64,000 nt of DNA from an uncultured Oscillibacter sp. (lineage in GTDB: Bacteria > Bacillota > Clostridia > Oscillospirales > Oscillospiraceae), in NCBI GenBank assembly GCA_947577075.1, contig CANPTW010000011.1, positions 1 through 64,000 of the forward strand, read 5' to 3'. Below, in pieces: positions 16,030 to 25,780 of this stretch. The notes below the pieces were generated by a model that saw only the letters and a list, made by a program, of their open reading frames with translations, was not told the DNA's origin and ran no database searches. Each line of letters opens with the position of its first letter. Positions within the stretch are counted from its first letter, which is position 1. Both the position numbers and the translations under genes were made by a program.

Positions 16030-18492
16030 ATGGAACCCATCCGGGAGGCGTTTGAAGCTTATATCCGCTCTTATCTGCCCCAGTGGCGCTTCCGGCGGGG
16101 CGGCCCCGAACTGGAAGCGGCCCTGATGACGGTCCTGGGCGAGCTGCTGGAGGAATCCGGGACCCGCCTGGAGCGCCTGCCGGACCTTCATGAGCGCGCG
16201 TTCCTCCGCCCCTGGCTGGGCCCCCTTCAGGAGGGCGCGCCGCCCTTCGCCTATGCGGCCCTCCGCGCCCCCCGGCGGACCGCCGTTCCCAGGGGGAGCG
16301 CCTTCTATTGCTCCGGGGACGGGACCCGGGTCTGGGAAACCGCGGAGGACGCCTGGGCGGAGTCCCTCCGCCTGAGCGGCATGGTCCTGGCGGGCGGAGA
16401 GGGGGGGAAGCTGATCCCCCTGCCCCCGCCGGGGGAGCCGGTGAAGCTCTTTGACTTCCGCCTCCCCGGCGCGCAGGTCCGGGAGGTCCGGTTTCGCCAC
16501 GTCGCCGCCTTTTCCTCCCAGGCGGGGTGCGCCGTCTCCCTGGAGCTTGCGGGCGCCTCCGGCCCCCTCCTGCAATGCCTCCGGGATCCGGAGCAGGCGG
16601 AGTGGTCCCTGCTGGGCGGGGACTCTCCCCGGGTGCTTCCCGCCCCCTTGGGCGAGGGGGAGGAGCTCCGCTTCTCCCTGCCGCCCGCCCCCGGGGCCTC
16701 CGCCCTGCGCGTCCGCATCCGGGACGGGTTTGTCCCGCCCCCCGACCCCGTCCGCCGGGCGGTCGTCCGCGCCGTCCGCGGCCCCTCTCCCCAGGTGTGG
16801 ACCACGGCGGAGGCGGGAACCGGCCGGGAGGGCTCCTGGCTTCCCTTCGGGGAGCGGCTGAGTCCCTGGAGCGCGTGCTGCATCGCCTGTCCGGACGCCC
16901 TCTGCCTCCCCGGCTCGGAGGTGACCCTCTCCTGGGCGTTGTCCTTCACCCTGGGGCGGGAGGGGTTCCCCGCCCCGGAGCGGGAACCGGCCTACCGCCC
17001 CGTCATGCGCCGGATGCCCCCTCCGCCGCCGGAGGTCCGGGACGTGCGGGCCGGCCGGGTCCTTTGGGAGTATTGGGACGGCGCCGCCTGGCGCTCCATC
17101 CCGGGGACGGGGCCCTATACCCGCCTCTTTTCGGACGCGGAGTCCCCGGGCGGCGGCACGGCCCGCGTCGAGGCCCGCTTCCTCTGGCCCGCCGACGCCG
17201 CACCCTGTGAACTCCAGGGCCGGGAGGCCCACTGGCTGCGCTGGCGCCTCTGCGGCGGCGGGGAGGAGGGCTGGCTTCCCGCCCTGCACCACGCTCCGGA
17301 GGTCTCCGGCATGCGGATCTCCGCGGAGCTGCGGGAGGACGCCCTGCGCGTGGAGCGCCGCAGCGGCCTGGGGGCCGGGCGGTCCGGCCCGGCGGAGGCG
17401 GACGGCGTCCTCTTCCCCCCTCTCACCCCGGACAAGGATACCTGGTGGCTGGGCTTTGACGGCCCGCCGGGAGGCGGCGCCCTCCGCCTCTGCCTGACGC
17501 TGCGGGGCCGGGTCCCCGGCGGGACCCTGTCCGCCTGGGAGGCGCTTCCGAAGGGCGGGGAGGCGCCCCTTCTCCTCCTGGACGGGACGGAGGGCCTGGC
17601 CCACAGCGGCGTCCTCTCCCTGGAGGGCGTCCGGGGCGGCAAAAGCCTCCGCTTCGGCCTGGAGCGCTGGTGGATCGGCCTTCGGGACGAGTCCGGCTCC
17701 ATCCGCGCCGCCGGCCATGCCCCGGTGCTGGAGGGGCTTTCCTGCGGCGCGGTTCTGCTCCGCTCCGCAGGGGGGGACGCCTGCGCCGCCGGGGACCCCT
17801 TCCTCCCCCTGCGGGGCGGCGGCGTGTCCGGCGTGGCGCTGACGGAGCCCTTCGGCGGGGCCCCGGAGGAGACGGAGGCGGAGCGCCTCCGCCGGGTCCG
17901 GGAGGAGCGCCACCACCTGGGCCGGGCCGTCTCCGCCCTGGACGTGGACCAACTGGTCCGCGGGGCGGTCCGGTCCGTCCTGCGGACCCGCTGCGTCCCC
18001 CTGGACGGGGCCGTCCATGTGGGCGTTCTGATGCGGGACGCGGCCCGCCACGCGGAGGCCTTTGCCCTGGAGCGGGACCGCATTCAGCGCATCCTGACGG
18101 AGGCCGGGCCCTTCCCCTGCCTGGGGCTTTCCGTCCATGTGCGGGAGCCCTGCTTCTACCCCATCCATGTGATGGCCTGGATCCGCGTTCCGCCGGAGGA
18201 CGGCTTCGCCGAAACCCGGCGGCGGCTGGAGGAGGCCCTTGCCCGCTTTCTGGACCCCGCCGCCGGAGGCTTTCAGGGCTCCGGGTGGCCCCTGGGCCGC
18301 CTGCCGGACGACGGGCAGCTGCGCAGCTGCCTCCTGGCCGCCGCCCCGGGGGCGGTGCTGGCGGAGCTCGTCTCCGCCGCCGTGACGCCGGAGGGACGGG
18401 AGCGGAAAACCGCCTCCCTCCGGGACCCCTTTGCCCTCCCCGTCCCGGGGAGCTTCACCATTCATGAGCTGAAAGGGGGCGACGCCCCGTGA
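16030..18492 (+). CDS. large baseplate protein (Pvc11/gp6 neighbourhood)
   Basis: 820 residues; ATG 16030 after AGGAGGA. N-terminal ELEAALMTVLGELLEESGTR and LPDLHERAFLRPWLG resemble the start of the putative baseplate assembly protein family, where a Asp/Glu-rich helix precedes a bundle. The centre is beta-rich (REVRFRHVAAFSSQAGCAVS; GRVLWEYWDGAAWRSIPGTG, the typical WEYWNGxxW motif). The C-terminal third carries the J-like part (LGRAVSALDVDQLVRGAVRS, VHVGVLMRDAARH, RRRLEEALARFLDP). It overlaps the next baseplate gene by four bases (GTGA). Probably one of the two wedge proteins forming the baseplate ring. Confidence 0.78.
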   Translation: MEPIREAFEAYIRSYLPQWRFRRGGPELEAALMTVLGELLEESGTRLERLPDLHERAFLRPWLGPLQEGAPPFAYAALRAPRRTAVPRGSAFYCSGDGTRVWETAEDAWAESLRLSGMVLAGGEGGKLIPLPPPGEPVKLFDFRLPGAQVREVRFRHVAAFSSQAGCAVSLELAGASGPLLQCLRDPEQAEWSLLGGDSPRVLPAPLGEGEELRFSLPPAPGASALRVRIRDGFVPPPDPVRRAVVRAVRGPSPQVWTTAEAGTGREGSWLPFGERLSPWSACCIACPDALCLPGSEVTLSWALSFTLGREGFPAPEREPAYRPVMRRMPPPPPEVRDVRAGRVLWEYWDGAAWRSIPGTGPYTRLFSDAESPGGGTARVEARFLWPADAAPCELQGREAHWLRWRLCGGGEEGWLPALHHAPEVSGMRISAELREDALRVERRSGLGAGRSGPAEADGVLFPPLTPDKDTWWLGFDGPPGGGALRLCLTLRGRVPGGTLSAWEALPKGGEAPLLLLDGTEGLAHSGVLSLEGVRGGKSLRFGLERWWIGLRDESGSIRAAGHAPVLEGLSCGAVLLRSAGGDACAAGDPFLPLRGGGVSGVALTEPFGGAPEETEAERLRRVREERHHLGRAVSALDVDQLVRGAVRSVLRTRCVPLDGAVHVGVLMRDAARHAEAFALERDRIQRILTEAGPFPCLGLSVHVREPCFYPIHVMAWIRVPPEDGFAETRRRLEEALARFLDPAAGGFQGSGWPLGRLPDDGQLRSCLLAAAPGAVLAELVSAAVTPEGRERKTASLRDPFALPVPGSFTIHELKGGDAP

Positions 18493-20390
18493 ATCCCGTC
18501 CATCCCGGCACGGCCGGACAGGCCGCGCTCTATGACCGGGCCTGCCGCCGCATGGCGGAGCTGGTTCCCGGCTGGAGCGACGCCATCCCCAGCGACCCCG
18601 CCGCGGCCATCCTGGAACTGGCCTCCTTTTTATCCGACCTGCAGAACCGGCGGCTGGAGGCCGTCGGCCCCGCCCATTTCACGGCCTATGGGAAGCTGCT
18701 GGGCGGGGAGCTCCGGGACCCGGCTCCGGCGGTCCTCCTGGCCCGCCCGGCGGGGGCGGAGCGGCCCTGGCCGGGGCAGCGCTTCTCGGTGGACGGCGTT
18801 CCCTTTGAGGTCGTCCACAGCGGCGGCCCGGAGGGGGGCGGCGCCGCCGTGCTTTTGGAGGGCGGCGGCGTGTGGCGGGGGGAGGCCCCCCTCCCCCTGG
18901 AGGGCTCCGGGCCCGCGCTCCGCCTCGCCTTTTCCCGGCCCCTGCCCGGGGGCGTTCCCCTTCTACTCTGGTGCGGGCTGGTCCCGGAGGCGGGGCGGAC
19001 GCCGCCGGAGGAGGAAACCCCGCCTCCCGTCTCCCTCCGCGCCCAGGTCCCCGCGGGGGCGGGCTGGCGGGACGTCCCCGTGGAGGACGGAACCTGCGGC
19101 CTGCTGCGAAGCGGCTTCCTGCGGATCACGCCGGACCGGGACGCCGGCGCCCTGCGCCTCTTCCCGGAGGGCGCCTTGGAGGGCCGCCCCCAAATCTCCT
19201 GCCTGGTCCCAAACCCGGTCCGCCTGGAGCAGCGCCGCACCCGCAGCGCCCTCGCGGACCTCACCCGGCCCTTCCTCCTCCCCCGGGGCTGGCTGGGAAA
19301 CCGGGTCCTGCGGTACTTCCTGCCCCTGCCCCAGGGGGGCTGGCGGGAGGCCCCGGAGCTCTGCGTCCGGGACGGGAGGGTCACCGGCTGGCAGGGACCG
19401 GAGCCGGAGCGCATCCGCGTGGCGGCGGCGGAGCCCGACTTTTCCGCCGAGCGCGTTCTCCGGCCCATCGCCGGTGAGGAACTCTCTCTGGGGGAGGCCG
19501 GAGTCCTTCCGGACTCCCTGGGGCTGATGGTGGAGGAGGCGGGAATCTGGCACGACTGCCCCATCCGGGAGCCCGATCCCCGGCGCACCCTCCCCCGGGG
19601 CTGCCGCCGGGACCCGGAAACGGGACTCCTGCGCTTTGGGGACGGCCGGGACTTCCGCGTCCCGGCGGGGGGCCGCCTGCTGGTCGTCTCCTGCCGCACC
19701 ACGGAGGGCGGCGGGGGCAACGGCGCGGCGGGCCTTCTGGAGCAGGACGGGGTCCGCCTCCAGGCCTTGGGACCGGCGGAGGGGGGCCGGGACGGGGAAA
19801 CCGCCCGGGACGCCTTCCTCCGCGCGGCCCGGGAACAGGCGGAGCCCCTGCGGGCGGCGACTCTGCGGGACTATGAGGACCTCGCCCGGCGGACCCCCGG
19901 CCTGGCGCTCCGGCGGGTGCGGGCCGTCCCCCGCGGGACCCCGGGGAGCGGAGAGGCCGGGGTCGCCGTCCTGGCGGAGCCCGTCTCCCGGGAGCCCCTT
20001 CCGAAGCTGACGGCGTGGCAGCGGGAGCGGCTCCAAACCTGGCTGGAGCGGTTCCGGCTCATCGGCGTGCCGGTGGAGGTCCGCAGTCCCCGCTATCTGC
20101 CCCTGGAGGTGGAGGCGTCCCTCCGGACCGGGGAGCCCGTCGACGTGGAGGCGGTCCGGGAGGCCGTCCTGCGCCTGGCCGACGGCGTCGCCGGGCCCCT
20201 GGACTTCGGCGCGGAGATCTCCCGCACGGCGCTCTTTGCCGCCCTGGAGGCCCTGGAGGGCGTCGCCGCCGTGGCCGCCCTGGAGCTGCGGCCCCTTTCC
20301 GGCGGCGGGCGGAGGACCCAGGACGGGGGGCTCCGCCTCCCGCCGGACACGCTCCCTTATGTAAAGCGCCTGCGGGTATCCCAGTCCTGA
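18489..20390 (+). CDS. baseplate J-like protein (Pvc11/Pvc12, gp6-like)
   Basis: 633 residues; GTG start overlapping the previous stop. N-terminal WSDAIPSDPAAAILELASFL is the usual DPGxxLLELxA opening of J-like baseplate proteins. The C-terminal half has ARDAFLRAAREQAEPLRAAT, DYEDLARRTPGLALRRVRAV, LTAWQRERLQTWLERFRLIG and the end VRLADG-like GVAGPLDFGAEISRTALFAA, the typical gpJ/gp6 order. It pairs with the preceding protein to form the wedge ring. Confidence 0.85.
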   Translation: MNPVHPGTAGQAALYDRACRRMAELVPGWSDAIPSDPAAAILELASFLSDLQNRRLEAVGPAHFTAYGKLLGGELRDPAPAVLLARPAGAERPWPGQRFSVDGVPFEVVHSGGPEGGGAAVLLEGGGVWRGEAPLPLEGSGPALRLAFSRPLPGGVPLLLWCGLVPEAGRTPPEEETPPPVSLRAQVPAGAGWRDVPVEDGTCGLLRSGFLRITPDRDAGALRLFPEGALEGRPQISCLVPNPVRLEQRRTRSALADLTRPFLLPRGWLGNRVLRYFLPLPQGGWREAPELCVRDGRVTGWQGPEPERIRVAAAEPDFSAERVLRPIAGEELSLGEAGVLPDSLGLMVEEAGIWHDCPIREPDPRRTLPRGCRRDPETGLLRFGDGRDFRVPAGGRLLVVSCRTTEGGGGNGAAGLLEQDGVRLQALGPAEGGRDGETARDAFLRAAREQAEPLRAATLRDYEDLARRTPGLALRRVRAVPRGTPGSGEAGVAVLAEPVSREPLPKLTAWQRERLQTWLERFRLIGVPVEVRSPRYLPLEVEASLRTGEPVDVEAVREAVLRLADGVAGPLDFGAEISRTALFAALEALEGVAAVAALELRPLSGGGRRTQDGGLRLPPDTLPYVKRLRVSQS

Positions 20391-20417
20391 GCAGCCGGCG
20401 GAGAGAGGAGGAATCCC

Positions 20418-21362
20418 ATGGACCCACGGCTTCGCAGATACCGCTCCGACCACGATATAAGCCGCTGCGGCGTCTATGACGGGGCGGGCGGCTTCCGCTC
20501 CCAGTGGCACCAGGGCCTGGGCCGCGGCATGGAGTGGCACCGCCTCTCCCTGGAGGGGTCCTCCGCCCCTCAGGTTCGAATCTACGCCGCCGATCAGCTC
20601 CCGGACCACTGGGACGGCACGGCGTCCCCCGTCCTGGAGCGCCGGGCGGAGGACCTGAGCCTCTATGGCGTGCGGGGCCGCTTCCTGTGCTTCACGGTCT
20701 TTCCGGCGGAGGGCCTGACGGGCTACTCCCTCACGTTTCCCGGGCGCTCCATCGACGCGGGCCTCCCCCAGGTCCTGCGGGACGACGCCGTCCTCCGCCA
20801 ATTTCTGGCGGTCTACCAGTCCGCCTACATGGACGTCAACCGGGCGGCGGCCCGCTTCCCCGGCAGGCTGGACCCCCGGGGACCGGAGGCGCTGCCGGAG
20901 CTGAAGCTCTGGCTCGGCGCGGCCCGGTGGATGCGGGGAGCCCCCTGGGAGGCGGAGCTCCTGGCGGAAGCGCCCCGGCTGAACCGCATGCGCGGAACCC
21001 GGCGGGGACTCGCCCGCCTGCTGGAGATCGTGACCGGGGGAGCGGGGCGGCTCGTGGAGAACGCCCAGTGGAAGCGCCTGCCCCTGAGCGCCGCCGAGCG
21101 GGAGGACTGCGCGCGGCTCTACGGCGGCGGCCCGGCAGGCGTCACCCTGCTGCTTCCGGCGGACGCCGCCCCCGCCGCCGCCCGGTTTCTCGAGGACGTT
21201 CTGGAGGACTTCATTCCCCTGGGTGTGAGCTGGTCCATCCTTCCGCTCCGGGGGGACGCCGCCATGGACGGCCATTGCTATCTCGACGTCAACGCGGAGC
21301 TCCGGGACCCGCCTCCGGCGGTGATGGACGGTTCCGCCCTGGACGAGCTGATTTTGGAATGA
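20418..21362 (+). CDS. phage tail protein I-like baseplate component
   Basis: 314 residues. FLAVYQSAYMDVNRAAARFP, LDPRGPEALPELKLWLGAAR and APRLNRMRGTRRGLARLLEI reproduce the gpI-type pattern in which a short helical run precedes the RGT-x-RGL motif. The C-terminal half (AARFLEDVLEDFIPLGVSWS) resembles the usual P/A-rich strand region. It follows the two large baseplate proteins as in other loci and would attach fibres or complete the wedge. Confidence 0.78.
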   Translation: MDPRLRRYRSDHDISRCGVYDGAGGFRSQWHQGLGRGMEWHRLSLEGSSAPQVRIYAADQLPDHWDGTASPVLERRAEDLSLYGVRGRFLCFTVFPAEGLTGYSLTFPGRSIDAGLPQVLRDDAVLRQFLAVYQSAYMDVNRAAARFPGRLDPRGPEALPELKLWLGAARWMRGAPWEAELLAEAPRLNRMRGTRRGLARLLEIVTGGAGRLVENAQWKRLPLSAAEREDCARLYGGGPAGVTLLLPADAAPAAARFLEDVLEDFIPLGVSWSILPLRGDAAMDGHCYLDVNAELRDPPPAVMDGSALDELILE

Positions 21363-21377
21363 GGGGAGGCCTTCACC

Positions 21378-23348
21378 ATGCCCGGATGGGAACACAATTC
21401 CGCCTGCATCCTGGACTATCTGGAGCTTTTCCAGGTTCTCGCCTCCGAGGGCGGAGAGGCCGCCGCCCCCGGGCTGTACCGGGAGCTGTCCGCCCGGGAG
21501 CGGGAGACGCCGGAGTCCGTCCCCCTGGCGCCCAGGCTCCTGCGGGACCGGCTCCGGCTGGGCCGGAGGGACTTCCTTCTCCTGATGGCCGCCCTGGCCT
21601 TTGAGCTGGACGGCGGGCTGCGCCGCGCCTTCCGGACCCGGTACGGCCTCGCCCTGCCCACGGTGGAATACGGACTCCAGCTGATCGAGCCCCTCTGCCC
21701 CGCCGGGATCGAAACCCTCGCGGAGCTGTCCGGGCCCAGCCCCCTCTGCGCTCTGCTGCTCACCGCCGCCGAGTCCACCGCCTATGCCATGGAGCGCCCC
21801 TTGGTGCTCTGCCGCGGGGCGGCGGCGTTTTTGACGGGGCTGTCCCTGCCGGAGCTCCGGGGCGTCTCCCCCCGCTTTCCCCGGCGGGAGGACCTCCTCC
21901 TCCCCGTCCATGAGGGGGCCCGCATGCAGGTTCGGAGCTGGTTCCGCTCCGGCGCCTCCGGCGTCCTGTCCATCCGGGGGCCCGCCGGCTCCGGGCGGCG
22001 GACCCTGGTCTGCCGGGCCTGCGGCGGCGCCGTCTGCGCGGACATGGAGGTCCTGGACGCCCTCTCTCCCCTGGACCGCAGCCACCTGTGCCGGGAGGCT
22101 GCCCTCCTCTCCCGGATCTTCGCCGTTCCCCTCTGCGCCGTCTCTCCCTCCGGCCGGGAGGCCCTGGGGGAGCTGGAGTGGCTCCACCGGCGGTTCTCCG
22201 TGCCCCTGGTCGTTCTGCCGGGGGACGGGCATGGCCCGGACCGGGCGGAGGAGGTTCTCCGCCTCCCCGGGCGCCTCACGGCCCGGGAGCAGGAGGAGGC
22301 GTGGCGGGCCTTTGTTCCCCGGGCGGAGCCCTTTTCCGCCCCGGAGGGCTCCATGACCATAGGCGCCCTCCGCGCCGCCGCGGAAACGGCCCTCCGCATT
22401 GCCGGCGAGGCGGGGCGCGCCGCCGTGGGGCGGGAGGACGCCCGCCGCGCCCTGCGGCTCCGGGGCGGCGCCCTGTCCTTCGGCGCCCTGGAGGACCCGG
22501 AGGTCGCCTTTGACGACATGGTCCTGCCGGAGGACGTGCTGGCCCAGCTCCGGCAGATCTGCATGGCGGCCCGGTTCCGGGCCAGGCTTCCCGCCTGGGG
22601 GATTCCCTCCCGGCGGGAGGGCGTCACGGCGGTGTTTCACGGTCCCTCGGGCACCGGCAAGACCATGGCCGCCGCCGCCATCGCCCGGGAGCTCGGAATG
22701 CCCCTGCTCCGGGCGGACCTGTCCCAGATCATGGACAAGTACGTGGGCGAGACGGAAAAGCACCTGGCCGGGCTCATGGGCTGCGCCCGGGAAAACCGCT
22801 GCGTCCTCCTGTTTGACGAGGCCGACTCCCTCTTCGGCAAGCGGGCCTCCCTCTCCGGGGAGCACAGCAAGTTCGCCAACCTCTCCACCTCCTTCCTCCT
22901 CCAGGAGATCGAGCGGTACGAGGGCGTGGCCCTGCTCTCCACGAACCTGCTGGGCAGCTTTGACGACGCCTTTCTGCGCCGCCTCCACTACATTGTGCGC
23001 TTCACCCCGCCCGGTCCCTCCCTCCGGGAGCGGCTCTGGCAAAGGGCCCTGCCGGAGGAGCGGCTGGAGGACGGGCCGCCCTTCCCGGTCCTTGCCCAGG
23101 CGGAGCTGAGTCCCGCCCGGATTCACCGGGCGGTCCGGGCCGCCGCCATCGCCGAAATGGCCGCGGGAAAGGAGACGATCTCCGCCGCCGCCATCCTCCG
23201 GGCCCTGAGGCTGGAGCTGGAAAAAAGCGGAAAGCCCCTGCCGGGGAGCCTGTCCGCCCTCCTGGCCGGGGCCGCCGGGGGGAGCGCGCCCCTCCAAGGG
23301 GGCCCGCCTCCCGCTCCGGCGTCGGGCCCGGCCCCTCCGCCGCGTTGA
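21378..23348 (+). CDS. AAA+ ATPase of the injection system (Pvc15/Afp15-like)
   Basis: 656 residues. N-terminal about 180 residues helical with a winged-helix-like look (LRDRLRLGRRDFLLLMAALA), a degenerate first AAA region (IRGPAGSGRRTLVCRA, with Arg where Lys is expected), then a full AAA+ module at about 400-600: Walker A GPSGTGKT near residues 422-429, Walker B VLLFDEADSLFGKR, and the Arg-containing LRRLHYIVRF. In Afp/PVC systems this ATPase is needed for particle assembly. Last gene of the structural operon; a separate promoter follows. Confidence 0.88.
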   Translation: MPGWEHNSACILDYLELFQVLASEGGEAAAPGLYRELSARERETPESVPLAPRLLRDRLRLGRRDFLLLMAALAFELDGGLRRAFRTRYGLALPTVEYGLQLIEPLCPAGIETLAELSGPSPLCALLLTAAESTAYAMERPLVLCRGAAAFLTGLSLPELRGVSPRFPRREDLLLPVHEGARMQVRSWFRSGASGVLSIRGPAGSGRRTLVCRACGGAVCADMEVLDALSPLDRSHLCREAALLSRIFAVPLCAVSPSGREALGELEWLHRRFSVPLVVLPGDGHGPDRAEEVLRLPGRLTAREQEEAWRAFVPRAEPFSAPEGSMTIGALRAAAETALRIAGEAGRAAVGREDARRALRLRGGALSFGALEDPEVAFDDMVLPEDVLAQLRQICMAARFRARLPAWGIPSRREGVTAVFHGPSGTGKTMAAAAIARELGMPLLRADLSQIMDKYVGETEKHLAGLMGCARENRCVLLFDEADSLFGKRASLSGEHSKFANLSTSFLLQEIERYEGVALLSTNLLGSFDDAFLRRLHYIVRFTPPGPSLRERLWQRALPEERLEDGPPFPVLAQAELSPARIHRAVRAAAIAEMAAGKETISAAAILRALRLELEKSGKPLPGSLSALLAGAAGGSAPLQGGPPPAPASGPAPPPR

Positions 23349-23372
23349 AAAGCGGGCGGAATGTGATATAAT
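23345..23372 (+). promoter_or_regulatory. sigma-A promoter for the LuxR-type regulator
   Basis: TTGAAA at 23345-23350, 16-base spacer, TATAAT at 23367-23372 with a TG two bases upstream (extended -10). The -35 overlaps the stop codon of the ATPase gene. It lies 60 bases before the GTG start of the regulator, showing that regulator and cargo can be expressed apart from the structural operon. Confidence 0.75.
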
Positions 23373-23431
23373 GGTGTACCCTGCCAACGGTCCGCCGGAC
23401 GCCGTCCGGCAAAGGGAGAGGAGGAACGGGA

Positions 23432-25696
23432 GTGAAGCCGCATCTGACCGCAGTGCCCCGGAGGCTGGGCGGCGCCCTGGCCGACCCGGCGGAGGACTTC
23501 AAATTTACCGTCCTCTCCGCGGAGGCCGGGTGGGGGAAAACCGCGGTGGTTCAGGAGGTGCTCAGGACCCGGCCCCACTGCTGCGTCCCGGTGCGGCCCG
23601 ACCGCACGCCCCGCTTTTCCTCCCGGGAGCCCCTGGTGGTCCTGGACGATTTCCAGAACCTCTCCCCCCGCCTGGAGGAGCGGATGGCCGGAATTTTCCG
23701 CAGATCGCCGAAGCGCCAGCGCTTTTTCCTGCTCTCCCGGGGGCCCCTGCCCGGGTTCCTCCTCCCCTGCCGGTACGCCGGCGAGCTCCGCCTTTTTCAG
23801 TCGGAGGACCTCCGCCTGGACCCGGAGGGCATCGCCCTGCTGGCGTCGGAGCGGGGGCTGGCCCTTCCGGCGAGGGAGGTCCTGGGGCTGGAGGCGGAAA
23901 CCGGGGGCTATCCGCCCCTTGTGTGCGCCCTGCTGGACGCCATGGCCGCCGGAGGCGGGCTGGGCCCCCGGGAGCGGGACGCCGCCCTCCGGCGTTTGGA
24001 CGCATATTGGGACGCTGCGCTGTACGCCTCCTGGGACCGGAGGACCCGGGAACTGCTTCTGGCCCTGTCCCGCTTTCCCGAAGCGGACGCCGACCTGGCC
24101 GCCTCCCTGGTCCCCCGGGGGGAGGAGCTTCTGGCCCCCATCGCCCGGACCTCCGGCGCGCTCCGGACCGGGGCGGGGGACATCTGGCGCTGTTCGGAGC
24201 TTCTGCTTCCCTACCTGCGGCGAAAGGCGGACCGGGAGCTTTCCCCCGGCCAGATCCGGCGGATTCACCTTCTCGGCGGCGCGTGGTGCGCCCGGCGGGG
24301 CGACGACGCCGGCGCCGCGGGGCACTATCTCTCCGCCGGGGACCGGGGGGCCCTCGTCCGCACCCTGGTCCGGGCGGCGGGCCGCCACAGGGGCCCCTGG
24401 GATCTGATCCGCCTGGCCCCCTTCCTCCGCGCCCTTACGGAGGAGGAGCTTTGCTCCGCCCCCGAGCTGGCCCGCGCCATGCTCCGCCTGGGGGGCCTGT
24501 CCCTGGACCCGGAGGAGGCCGCCCGCTGGCGCGGCGTCCTGCCGGAGGGCCCGGGCGGTAAAAACGGCTCCCCCGCCCTTCCCGGGCCCCCCTCCCCGCC
24601 CCAGGCCCTCCTGCTCTCCTCCGGGGACTGGGGGCCCGCGCCCTTCGCCTGCGGACTGCCCAGCGTTCTCCGGGGGGAGCGGGAGCTCTCCGATCTGCTC
24701 CTCCAGGCTCCGGAGCTCGCCCGGGCCCCGGCGTGGAGCGGGGTGGAACGGGCTCTGGGTCCCGGCGGCGTGGGGCTGGGCGAGCTGATCTGCGGAGAGC
24801 ACCGGCTGGAAACCGGCGGGGACGTCGCCGCCCTGCTGCTCCAATGGCGGCCCCTTCAGCTCCGCGTCCGGGAGGGGGGCGGTCCCGCCTCGGAATTTAT
24901 CTGCGTGGCTCTGATGGTCCGCTCCCTGTGCGGGGAGGGGCAGCTCCCGGAGGCCGCCTCCCTCCTCCTCCGCTTCCGCCGGCGGGCCCAGGAGGCGGAA
25001 TACCTTCTGCCCAACGTGGACGCCATGCGGTGCCGGCTGGCCCTTCTGGAGGGCAGCCGCTACGCGGCGGACTGGTTCGCCGCCCAGCCCCCCGGGGACG
25101 GCGCCTTTTTCCTGCCGGACGGCTACCGGCTCGTCACCAAAATCCGCTGCCACATCCAGCGGGAGGAATACCACACCGCGCTTTTGAGCCTGGGCCGCCT
25201 TCTGGACCGTTACGCCCGCTGCCCCCGCCCTCTGGACATGGCGGAGCTTTGGATTCTGGCCGCCGTCTGCCGCTGGCGGATGGGGGGCGGGGACTGGCGG
25301 GACCACCTCGCGAAGGCCCTTGCCCTGGGGCGGCAGTACCGCTATACCGCCGTGTTCGCCAGGGAGGGCGCCGCCCTCCTGCCCCTGCTGGAGCAGACGG
25401 ACCCGGGGGACGGCGACCCCCGCTTTTGGGACGCCGTCCTGCGGGGCGCCCTGACCTATGCGGGGCACTACCCCCGGTACCTGGCCCCCCTCCGCCGTCC
25501 CGCCGCCCCGCTGACTCCCGCGGAACGGGCGGTTTTATCCCTGCTCCTGCGCCATAAGACCAACGGTGAGATCGGCCGCATCCTTGAAATCCGGCCCGGC
25601 ACCGTCAAAACCCACCTGCGGAACCTCTATGCCAAGCTGGGCGTCCACAGCCGGGAGGAGGCCCGGCGTGCCGCGATCCAGCTGCAGCTGGACTGA
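23432..25696 (+). CDS. MalT-type ATP-binding LuxR-family transcriptional regulator
   Basis: 754 residues; GTG start after GGAGAGGAGGAACGG. Residues about 20-45 hold a P-loop (SAEAGWGKTAVVQEV) and PLVVLDDFQNLSPRL is the Walker B; these are the STAND/NTPase marks of MalT-like activators. The central part is a long helical, TPR-like region. The final about 60 residues are a LuxR helix-turn-helix (LTPAERAVLSLLLRHKTNGE, then RPGTVKTHLRNLYAKLGVHS). It sits between the structural operon and the DUF4157 gene, so control of either or both is likely (inference). The inducing ligand is unknown. Confidence 0.88.
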   Translation: MKPHLTAVPRRLGGALADPAEDFKFTVLSAEAGWGKTAVVQEVLRTRPHCCVPVRPDRTPRFSSREPLVVLDDFQNLSPRLEERMAGIFRRSPKRQRFFLLSRGPLPGFLLPCRYAGELRLFQSEDLRLDPEGIALLASERGLALPAREVLGLEAETGGYPPLVCALLDAMAAGGGLGPRERDAALRRLDAYWDAALYASWDRRTRELLLALSRFPEADADLAASLVPRGEELLAPIARTSGALRTGAGDIWRCSELLLPYLRRKADRELSPGQIRRIHLLGGAWCARRGDDAGAAGHYLSAGDRGALVRTLVRAAGRHRGPWDLIRLAPFLRALTEEELCSAPELARAMLRLGGLSLDPEEAARWRGVLPEGPGGKNGSPALPGPPSPPQALLLSSGDWGPAPFACGLPSVLRGERELSDLLLQAPELARAPAWSGVERALGPGGVGLGELICGEHRLETGGDVAALLLQWRPLQLRVREGGGPASEFICVALMVRSLCGEGQLPEAASLLLRFRRRAQEAEYLLPNVDAMRCRLALLEGSRYAADWFAAQPPGDGAFFLPDGYRLVTKIRCHIQREEYHTALLSLGRLLDRYARCPRPLDMAELWILAAVCRWRMGGGDWRDHLAKALALGRQYRYTAVFAREGAALLPLLEQTDPGDGDPRFWDAVLRGALTYAGHYPRYLAPLRRPAAPLTPAERAVLSLLLRHKTNGEIGRILEIRPGTVKTHLRNLYAKLGVHSREEARRAAIQLQLD

Positions 25697-25780
25697 CCCG
25701 GACGGCCCCCGGCCGCGCCGCGGCCCCCTCCTCCCCTCCGCTCCCCAGACGGCTGCAATTCCACGAAAGGCGGTGTCCCC

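Noticed and set aside
20571-20590. GGTTCGAATC-like tRNA T-arm sequence
   Set aside because: Lies inside the tail protein I gene; no acceptor stem or cloverleaf partners around it.
18963-23387. Minus-strand open frame of about 1470 codons opposite the baseplate genes
   Set aside because: Low-complexity Gly/Pro/Arg/Gln translation, a product of GC-rich codon bias in the real plus-strand genes; no ribosome site or family resemblance.
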